A stretch of 5,235 nt of DNA, taken from positions 1-5,235 of the forward strand of contig JAAZMQ010000200.1 of the NCBI GenBank assembly GCA_012798745.1, read 5' to 3'. The position numbers and the translations under genes were made by a program. The notes beneath the pieces were generated by a model. The model was not told where the DNA came from, ran no database searches, and saw only the letters and a program-made list of their open reading frames with translations. Below, one piece after another: positions 1-5,235 of this stretch. Positions within the stretch are counted from its first letter, which is position 1. Every line of letters starts with the position of its first letter. The DNA is from Bacteroidales bacterium (GTDB lineage Bacteria > Bacteroidota > Bacteroidia > Bacteroidales > Dysgonomonadaceae).

Positions 1-447
1 CAAAACACGTTCATAATGCGTGGCATTTGCGTGATCGGGGAAATTCAGCAAAATATTCCCGAAAGGTTGGTATGCCTGTTGACCAAAAGGTTGCGACATG
101 AAGTATGTGTTGCCCAATGTATGCGCTTCTTTTTGTTTGCCGGCCCAAAGAAGCTCACGAATGGAATCCAAATAGTGGTAAGCCCCTTTATGGGCATAGT
201 CGTGAGGTTGACCCGTCCACAACGTCTCTTCATTAAATTGAATGGTTTCATTTACAATTCCACCATATAGCATTGCTCCCAACCTGCCGTTGCCAACCGG
301 TAACGCTTCGTTCCAATCATCGGCAGGCTTATCGTACCACAAAGTGAGGGAAGGATTGATTTTTTTGTGAAATTTTGCCACATCCCCCGCAGAGGAAGCA
401 AAAGAGAAAAACAACATCCCTATCATATAAATCCAAACATTTTTCAT
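1..447 (-). CDS. GH95 alpha-L-fucosidase/alpha-L-galactosidase, N-terminal part (partial, runs off left edge)
   Basis: Only the first 149 codons lie in the window; the frame is open to base 1. The protein starts MKNVWIYMIGMLFFSFASSA, a Sec signal peptide with likely cleavage near residue 20, so the enzyme should act in the periplasm or outside the cell. Residues 36-63 carry the GH95 entry motif: LWYDKPADDWNEALPVGNG, then RLGAMLYGG. QFNEETLWTGQPHDY follows at residues 70-84 and an IRELLWAGKQKEA helix at 96-108. This pattern is typical of the N-terminal beta-sandwich of GH95. Known members remove alpha-1,2-linked L-fucose or L-galactose from glycans such as fucosylated xyloglucan or milk and mucin sugars. 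Their catalytic Asn, Glu and Asp residues sit much further along, outside this window, so activity cannot be judged here. The start at 447 is chosen because it gives a complete signal peptide; Met8 and Met11 would cut into it. A 99-base gap separates it from the epimerase remnant upstream. Family assignment is firm; substrate is not. Confidence 0.9.
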   Translation of the reverse strand, partial: MKNVWIYMIGMLFFSFASSAGDVAKFHKKINPSLTLWYDKPADDWNEALPVGNGRLGAMLYGGIVNETIQFNEETLWTGQPHDYAHKGAYHYLDSIRELLWAGKQKEAHTLGNTYFMSQPFGQQAYQPFGNILLNFPDHANATHYERVL

Positions 448-546
448 AATGAACACTTTTTATTCGTTTAAACTTCCTAACTCGAACCTCATTGTCACGA
501 TTTGCGAAACAGAAACTTTTCCAGGCTCCCAAGAAAAAATGATTAA
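448..546 (-). other. 99-base gap before the GH95 gene
   Basis: This is the longest non-coding stretch in the window and the only place for a separate promoter for the GH95 gene. Read on the minus strand, I find no match to the Bacteroidota -7 element (TAnnTTTG) with a suitable -33 TTTG. There is a T run around 533-540 just after the epimerase stop codon, but the sequence before it forms only a weak AT-rich stem, so I do not call a terminator. An 8-base palindrome, GTTTAAAC, lies at 466-473 without flanking symmetry. No strong Shine-Dalgarno sequence precedes the GH95 ATG, which is normal in this phylum. The gap may simply be a spacer within an operon. Confidence 0.4.
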
Positions 547-1179
547 TTATCGATGTGTTCTGTCGAACAATTCGAATCCCATGCGGCTGTTATGGTAAGG
601 ACATTTCCACAAATCGGCTTTTGGGCGATCCCTGTTGGGAGTTCCGTCAGGCAAAAGACCACCGAACCATTCGCCGTATTCGTAATCGATAAGATGTGTT
701 TTTATCCACTCCCACGTTTTAACCGCTGCATCTAAATATGCCGGGTCGGCGGTTATTTCCCACACATTGAAAAAAGCAACCACCGATTCGGCCTGCGGCC
801 ACCATTCTATCCCCCCACGAACTTCGCCCTCTGCTCTCTCGTAGAGCAGGTAACCTTCCTGTGTCCACCCCTCCTTCATCTGGGTAGTTGCCAAACGAAG
901 GGTTACCGGCCTGATCCGTTCAATCAGCGAAGCATCTTTTAATGCCATCGCCGCTTCGTATATCAGCCAGGAGAGCTCTATATCGTGCCCGTAAGAATCG
1001 ATCTCCTCCAGATTTTCCCAAGTCATAGTCAGAAAAAGCCGTTGATGCCACCTATGCCGGTCGATTATCTTATCGAGAAAAATTTCAATGAGGTTCCTTA
1101 ATTGTTTTTCCAAAACCGAATCGGGCCAAACCCGGTAAAGCAGGGTGTAAGCTTCAAGCACGTGAAGATGGGTATTCAT
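547..1179 (-). CDS. AGE-family (cellobiose 2-epimerase-like) epimerase, C-terminal half only; probably part of a pseudogene
   Basis: The 210-residue frame matches the second half of N-acylglucosamine/cellobiose 2-epimerases, (alpha/alpha)6-barrel enzymes that interconvert the C2 configuration of a reducing-end sugar, for example cellobiose to Glc-Man. Visible family motifs are MNTHLHVLEAY (1-11), SYGHDIELSW (62-71), EWWPQAE (125-131) and ADLWKCPYHNSRM (188-200). The conserved His residues H6, H65 and H196, and W191, correspond to active-site residues of this family; the last two His are the usual acid/base pair. Full-length members are about 390-420 residues, and this block normally begins near the middle, so the N-terminal half of the barrel, including a substrate-binding Arg, is absent. 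The frame stays open upstream to a TAG at 1233-1231, and residues reading YGYDGKGIAPKT just before Met1 look like native family sequence. Met1 is therefore an internal methionine, not the original start. Upstream lies a separate signal-peptide fragment in another frame. A half barrel is very unlikely to be active. Family call is strong; expression is doubtful. Confidence 0.85.
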   Translation of the reverse strand: MNTHLHVLEAYTLLYRVWPDSVLEKQLRNLIEIFLDKIIDRHRWHQRLFLTMTWENLEEIDSYGHDIELSWLIYEAAMALKDASLIERIRPVTLRLATTQMKEGWTQEGYLLYERAEGEVRGGIEWWPQAESVVAFFNVWEITADPAYLDAAVKTWEWIKTHLIDYEYGEWFGGLLPDGTPNRDRPKADLWKCPYHNSRMGFELFDRTHR

Positions 1180-1198
1180 GGTCTTAGGAGCAATGCCT

Positions 1199-1333
1199 TT
1201 ACCGTCGTAACCATATCGTGGTTGTTTCCTCTACCAATCGAAGCACTTTTTCGTCGAAAGATATCCGACCGGTTGCCATAGAAAACAAGGGAACGATACC
1301 CGTCAATACCAGAATAAACAAAATCTTTTTCAT
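1199..1333 (-). pseudogene. 5' remnant of the disrupted epimerase gene: signal peptide plus about 24 residues
   Basis: An ATG six bases after the GH9 stop opens a 44-codon frame. It begins MKKILFILVLTGIVPLFSMA, a clear Sec signal peptide with a likely cut after SMA, and ends in EKVLRLVEETTTIWLRR before a TAA at 1201-1199. The tight spacing to GH9, the start and the signal sequence mark this as the true beginning of the third gene in the operon. The last residues resemble the first helix of AGE-family epimerases, which often reads like a ...ILPFWL... segment, so I infer that this and the 547-1179 frame are the two ends of one gene. The frames overlap at 1199-1230 and are out of register. About 150-180 codons expected between them are missing, which fits an internal deletion that also shifted the frame. 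An alternative is that the signal peptide belonged to another exported protein. The epimerase homology of this short piece is only suggestive. Confidence 0.6.
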
Positions 1334-1339
1334 CTCTGT

Positions 1340-3862
1340 TTACTCTTCCTTCGCCAACTGCCCGGCTGCCAACACCAGAAACATATAATGGGAAGAACCT
1401 CCGCCCATCACATATTCCACCTGTTGCCACAAAAAGGGAAATTCAAGCAATTCGGGAAAATCGGGACGGATCAAGGCTGTCCCCGATACAACGCCGCCCG
1501 GAATATACGACCAGTCCGCACGATTGAATCCATAGGCAACCGTTACCGACCGCGTCCCTACCCCGGAAGCGAAAGAGGAAGTATTTTCTCCCGGATGACA
1601 ACCCAACACGAAATTCAAGGCATCGTAAACATATTCCGGACCGAAAATATCGGGATAAGCTTTATGAAGAAAATAATGACGAAAACCAAACGATTGGATA
1701 TCCCAGCCTGCTCCCCAGATATGCGGACGATAAGGAACACCGTAAGGCGTTTCGGCCGATTGTTGATCTATTTGATCCCGTAATCCGTACATTGCTTTTC
1801 GAACAGCTTCGGTAAACCCGGAATGATTCATCTTTTTTTCTGCCCGACCGACAAACCAGCCGACTCGTGCAATGTTACGAACAATGAATTCGGCCTCGGA
1901 AAGAAGATAGTCTTTGTATTTCCCCTCTCCCGTAGTCAAATACAACTCGGCAGCCGCATGAATTTTGGCCGATTCGGAATCCCGATTTGCCTCCGTTATC
2001 TCGTACAACTCTTTCGCACAGGTAAGTGCCTGTACACTCAACGTATCGTTGAAACCTTTCAGCACGCGGGATGCTGCAGCCAACTCGGCTGCCGTGGTCA
2101 GTTCGCGGGAAGGGTTGATTTCCGTGAATACCCAACGGTCGTCTTTGTTGCCGATAACGTTATCGGTCATCGCAGCTGCATCGCCCAGCATGACGTATTG
2201 CCGCAAATTGTTGCAAATGATTCCGCGATAAAGCCGGCCCAACGAGCGGTAAGCCCCAACTACAGAAAGAACGCCGTGTTCAACCTGTTGAAGAAGGTCC
2301 GGTTTGCCGTCCGGCTGATGGATTTCCGTCACCCGCTTGTGCTGATCAATGGATGTTGCGTCGTAATCTACATCGAATGCCTCGTAGGCAAGCGACAAAA
2401 TATAGGCCTCCCCGGCTTGAGACTCCACACGCAGATCAAAATCTCCTGCATCGTGCCATCCACCTATGTTCAAACCGGGAACAACATCTCCCGAACGATA
2501 GTTGGTCAACGTTGAAGACCCCTGGACATAACCGTCGATATGGTTGAAATCAACCGGCGCCATGCAAGCATCATCCATGTGACAGCAATCGTGCCACACC
2601 CTGTATTTTTCGTTCACACGCATATGGCACATTTGAACGGGCAAAAAATATTCCAACACCGGCTGCCAGACTCCCCGTTCATATACATCCTTTGCTATGC
2701 GAAACAGGGAAGAGACAGAATTCCCGTAACGTACACGGTAAAGTCCTTCTTCCTTTACTTCAGAAAAATCAAACTTGATATAATGATACCGCAGAAATTG
2801 ACCCCATTGCTTTCCTTCACCGGAAAAAACTTCCTTTTCTCCCTCTGTAGTAATACGATAGAGGGCAGGTGTATATCGCTTGGTGTCCCTTTTGTCCAAC
2901 TCAATAACGGCTATCTTTGGTTGGGCAGGATGATACCCCACTTGGGAGATCTGCACTACCGGTGTGTACAGCCAATCGTCTACGACATTCGGGGTGAGTA
3001 CCCACTTGATTGCTGCCGTCGTTTTCCCTGCGGGAACTTCGCTCCTGACTACAAACCAGCCGTTGTTGTGGTTCATACGCCCGTCGTACAGCTTAAGTTC
3101 GCTCCCTTCCGATTCGATCGTGAATTTGCTGTACGGATCGTCGGGACAAACAACCAGGCGTTTTCCTACTGCATAGGGCTCGGAAACAATGTCGTCCGCA
3201 ATGATGGGGCTGTATCCTCCGTCGCCGGCCAACTGTTCTGCCGAAGCTTTCCCTTCCGGATTAAAATTGCCGCGGTAAGGAAAATTGGACGGTTCGTGAC
3301 AGGTCGGCCCGTTGGGCTGCCTGGGAAATATTCCCGTTTGCTCGTCCATTATCCAGGGTTTGCCGAAAAGAGCACCGGGAAAAAGTTCAAGATTAAAACC
3401 GACTTTACCCGGAAACTTCTCCGGTATCGGACGATCCAAGTCGACGGTTACTACAACCGACGATCCCTCTCCTTTTACCGTAACGGTATAATCGAATACC
3501 AAATCAGGATAAATCATCGGATTAAAACCGGTCAGGTGTCTGGAGGAATCCGGATAACCCAGATGAACGGTAATGATGTTCGTACCCTGATTTACTTGCC
3601 GAGCCCTTTGCTTGGGAACAGGCTGCCACTGTCCAGGCGTCGACTCCAAACGCAGATCGCCATTAGTGGCCAAACGTTTCCCGTGCATGATGAGCGATAC
3701 CCCTCCCTGGTGACCCTCGGGATAAATGTCGTCATAAGCCATCACGTTAACTCCCTTGTTTTCAAAATACCCTCCGGGGTTTAATCGAAATTCCTGAGAG
3801 TAAACAACATTTGTATAGCACAGCAATATACTCAAAAACAACATGTACTTTAATTTTTCCAT
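1340..3862 (-). CDS. Exported glycoside hydrolase family 9 enzyme with extra N-terminal beta domain and Ig-like domain
   Basis: This is the complete 840-residue gene of the window. Residues 1-22 are a Sec signal peptide (cleavage after VYS); no lipobox is seen. Residues about 24-295 form an extra all-beta-looking domain that I know only from Bacteroidota-type GH9 proteins; it contains GKRLATNGDLRL (61-72) and LYDGRMNHNNGWFVVR (258-273). Residues about 300-390 are the cellulase N-terminal Ig-like domain, starting VQISQVGYHP and ending SLFRIA. The catalytic (alpha/alpha)6 domain follows from about 395. GGWHDAGDFD at 467-476 supplies the two GH9 aspartates, D471 and D474. E816 in LWQQVEYVMGGG is the likely acid. 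C412 with C427-H428 (CCHMDDA) resembles the structural zinc site of some GH9 enzymes. GH9 enzymes cleave beta-1,4-glucan, xyloglucan or related chains by inversion. The usual His-x-Arg signature is missing: after SSFASGVGTR comes SVTVAYGF. Exact substrate is therefore open. The start at 3862 lies 15 bases after the upstream gene's tandem TAA TAA stops, with AAAGG close to the ATG, so cotranscription is likely. Confidence 0.92.
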   Translation of the reverse strand: MEKLKYMLFLSILLCYTNVVYSQEFRLNPGGYFENKGVNVMAYDDIYPEGHQGGVSLIMHGKRLATNGDLRLESTPGQWQPVPKQRARQVNQGTNIITVHLGYPDSSRHLTGFNPMIYPDLVFDYTVTVKGEGSSVVVTVDLDRPIPEKFPGKVGFNLELFPGALFGKPWIMDEQTGIFPRQPNGPTCHEPSNFPYRGNFNPEGKASAEQLAGDGGYSPIIADDIVSEPYAVGKRLVVCPDDPYSKFTIESEGSELKLYDGRMNHNNGWFVVRSEVPAGKTTAAIKWVLTPNVVDDWLYTPVVQISQVGYHPAQPKIAVIELDKRDTKRYTPALYRITTEGEKEVFSGEGKQWGQFLRYHYIKFDFSEVKEEGLYRVRYGNSVSSLFRIAKDVYERGVWQPVLEYFLPVQMCHMRVNEKYRVWHDCCHMDDACMAPVDFNHIDGYVQGSSTLTNYRSGDVVPGLNIGGWHDAGDFDLRVESQAGEAYILSLAYEAFDVDYDATSIDQHKRVTEIHQPDGKPDLLQQVEHGVLSVVGAYRSLGRLYRGIICNNLRQYVMLGDAAAMTDNVIGNKDDRWVFTEINPSRELTTAAELAAASRVLKGFNDTLSVQALTCAKELYEITEANRDSESAKIHAAAELYLTTGEGKYKDYLLSEAEFIVRNIARVGWFVGRAEKKMNHSGFTEAVRKAMYGLRDQIDQQSAETPYGVPYRPHIWGAGWDIQSFGFRHYFLHKAYPDIFGPEYVYDALNFVLGCHPGENTSSFASGVGTRSVTVAYGFNRADWSYIPGGVVSGTALIRPDFPELLEFPFLWQQVEYVMGGGSSHYMFLVLAAGQLAKEE

Positions 3863-3877
3863 ACCTTTGATTGTTTA

Positions 3878-5235
3878 TTATATTCCTATCGGTTCGAAAG
3901 CGCCGAACCAAGGTGAAGGTTCATATTTCCATTTTCTTCCTGACGACTTCACTTCAGGTATTTTTTCGGGCACGAAATCGAATTTCAATTCATCCCTATA
4001 AAGAGGCGCACCCATTTGATTGTTGGGTGGCAGATATTCATACACATATACATCAAACTGACCCATTCGGCTAGGACGATTCTTTACGCATTCAAACAAA
4101 TTCTCTTCAGCTATAAAATTTCGCTCTTTTAATGCCCGTTTTACCTCAGATGGAGGAAACGTGAAACCCATCTCGTAATCCCAACCTTTATCGCATATAT
4201 TGCGATAAATGAATACATCCCTGAAATTTTGGGAAAGAATATCGATACTCCCGACCCCTCCACTAAAAACCCGGGGCGATCCGCAGTGATAAAACGTATT
4301 GTTGTAAATATGGATATCGGAACGCAAAAGGTTATTGCCCCACATGCCGAAAAGAATTCCTGCACCGGTTATGTGATGAATCAAATTATGATGGAACCTG
4401 ATATTCCGAAGTTCGGAATTTTTACCTTCCACGCTTATGGCAAAACCCCACATGGAACGATAAGCAGTATTTGAATAAAACTCAATATCTTCAAGCAATC
4501 CAAACCACGCATCCACATAATAAGCTTGCCGGGGTACATCGTGAACAAGATTGTGATGAATAACCCCATGTCTACTCACTTCTTTGCAATCAATACCTTC
4601 CTTAAAACAATCGTGAATATGATTGTTTGCCACTTCAAAATATCTGGCGCCACAAATGGACAATGCCTCATGAGGTGCCTCTTCTCCTTTTCTTTGACCA
4701 GACTCAAAATAACGGTCACTATTGTCATTGGCACCCGTAATTTCACATCCGCTTACCACCACGGAATCACAATACCACAATCCGATACCGGAATTATGAG
4801 AACGATGAGATTTACAACCTATCAATTCGATATTTTTACAATCCGGTCCACGGACAATAAATCCGGCAGCATTAGCATCGTGAACTTCTATATTTTCAAA
4901 TCGTAGATAACTCACTTTCTCAATTTGAAAAACCCCTTCCGTTAAACTGCTGAATTGTACCGACTTTCCGTTTCGAAATACTTTTTTTATCTGTTCACCA
5001 TTAAAAACAACAGATTCGTTTGGTGCGCCACGATAAACAATCCATTTTCCTGGTTCTCCTGAACGAAGTGGCCGAAACTGCTTTTCCAGTTGATATTCCC
5101 CACTCCAAATGGTAATAGTATCGCCGGGCATGGCTACTTCAGAAGCTTTAAAAATAGTTTGAAAAGGCAATTTGCAGGAACCGGGATTGTTGTCATTCCC
5201 GGATAATCTGACAAAGTATTCCCTCGCATCGATAG
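3878..5235 (-). CDS. Right-handed parallel beta-helix protein, probable polysaccharide lyase or glycoside hydrolase (5' end outside window)
   Basis: The frame is open to the right edge, giving 451 residues without the N terminus. The TTG at 5170 is internal: the reading continues upstream as EYFVRLSGNDNNPGS and then KLPFQTI, which matches the 'Y-V-S-x-x-G-x-D-x-N-P-G-T-x-x-x-P-F-x-T-I' opening common to exported beta-helix proteins. A signal peptide is expected just beyond the window. Residues about 35-80 (MPGDTITIWSGEYQ, then RPLRSGEPGKWIVYRGA) form the usual entry segment. Beta-helix rungs follow at about 105-345, rich in asparagines at turns (SHNSGIGLWYCDSVVVSGCE, VANNHIHDC, IHHNLVHDV, FYSNTAY, FHHNLIHHI, IYNNTFYHC). 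The end, PSPWFGAFEPIGI, matches the 'GAxE' tail of such proteins. Many polysaccharide lyases and some hydrolases share this fold, but I cannot assign a CAZy family. A polar cluster at 205-243 (H205, D208, K211, E212, D215, K217, R235, Y239, D241) is the best active-site candidate. It is the first gene seen here, 15 bases before GH9, with two tandem TAA stops. Confidence 0.85.
   Translation of the reverse strand, partial: IDAREYFVRLSGNDNNPGSCKLPFQTIFKASEVAMPGDTITIWSGEYQLEKQFRPLRSGEPGKWIVYRGAPNESVVFNGEQIKKVFRNGKSVQFSSLTEGVFQIEKVSYLRFENIEVHDANAAGFIVRGPDCKNIELIGCKSHRSHNSGIGLWYCDSVVVSGCEITGANDNSDRYFESGQRKGEEAPHEALSICGARYFEVANNHIHDCFKEGIDCKEVSRHGVIHHNLVHDVPRQAYYVDAWFGLLEDIEFYSNTAYRSMWGFAISVEGKNSELRNIRFHHNLIHHITGAGILFGMWGNNLLRSDIHIYNNTFYHCGSPRVFSGGVGSIDILSQNFRDVFIYRNICDKGWDYEMGFTFPPSEVKRALKERNFIAEENLFECVKNRPSRMGQFDVYVYEYLPPNNQMGAPLYRDELKFDFVPEKIPEVKSSGRKWKYEPSPWFGAFEPIGI

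Noticed and set aside
45..251. 68-codon minus-strand frame, and a similar 67-codon one at 329-532
   Set aside because: Both are out of frame with the GH95 sequence, which runs open from 447 to base 1 with a signal peptide and family motifs.
525..550. Rho-independent terminator after the epimerase stop
   Set aside because: There is a T run, but the sequence before it gives only a short AT-rich stem with no stable GC hairpin.
1199..1233. Programmed frameshift joining the two epimerase pieces
   Set aside because: There is no convincing slippery heptamer, and a shift would still leave about half of the epimerase barrel missing, so it could not restore a functional protein.
1176..1430. 84-codon minus-strand frame across the GH9 end and the epimerase remnant
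   Set aside because: It overlaps the end of GH9 in another frame and has no motif. The real start of the downstream gene is the ATG at 1333 with a signal peptide.
1823..2515. 230-codon open frame on the plus strand
   Set aside because: It is antisense to the GH9 catalytic domain, with no signal peptide or motif and no sensible neighbours.
2540..3784. 414-codon open frame on the plus strand
   Set aside because: It lies wholly antisense to the GH9 gene, whose protein has clear family motifs. The plus-strand translation shows no recognisable domain and is explained by the codon composition of the real gene.
5168..5170. TTG at 5170 as the start codon of the beta-helix gene
   Set aside because: The same frame continues upstream to the window edge with family-typical sequence (FVRLSGNDNNPG), so the true start lies outside.

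Overview
The window looks like part of a polysaccharide-utilisation (CAZyme) cluster from a member of the Bacteroidota. The evidence is four consecutive genes on the minus strand, all linked to carbohydrate breakdown. Three of them have a visible or expected Sec signal peptide. Gaps are short, there are no strong Shine-Dalgarno leaders, and the family members have a typical Bacteroidota appearance. No taxonomic marker gene is present, so the phylum is an inference and the genus is open.

Layout in the direction of transcription (right to left): (1) 5235-3878, a right-handed parallel beta-helix protein whose 5' end lies outside the window; (2) 3862-1340, a complete 840-residue exported glycoside hydrolase family 9 (GH9) enzyme with a large extra N-terminal domain; (3) 1333-547, a broken gene of the N-acylglucosamine/cellobiose 2-epimerase (AGE) family, left as a 44-codon signal-peptide fragment and, in another frame, an intact 210-residue C-terminal half; (4) 447-1, the first 149 residues of a GH95 alpha-L-fucosidase/galactosidase that runs off the left edge. 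Gaps are 15, 6 and 99 bases. The first three pieces therefore look like one operon, and the 99-base gap is the only room for a separate promoter. No stretch over 300 bases lacks a gene.

Together the genes suggest attack on a fucose- or galactose-decorated beta-glucan or hemicellulose. GH9 would cut or trim the backbone, GH95 would remove terminal L-fucose or L-galactose, the beta-helix protein would be a lyase or hydrolase of unknown target, and the epimerase once converted a released beta-1,4 disaccharide. The substrate is inference only.

The points most worth a second look are the apparent out-of-frame internal deletion in the epimerase gene, the GH9 active-site region that lacks the usual His-x-Arg signature, and the unassigned beta-helix protein with a dense cluster of polar residues. 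I saw no RNA gene, CRISPR array, mobile element or convincing repeat. I found no sign of a wholly new multi-gene system.
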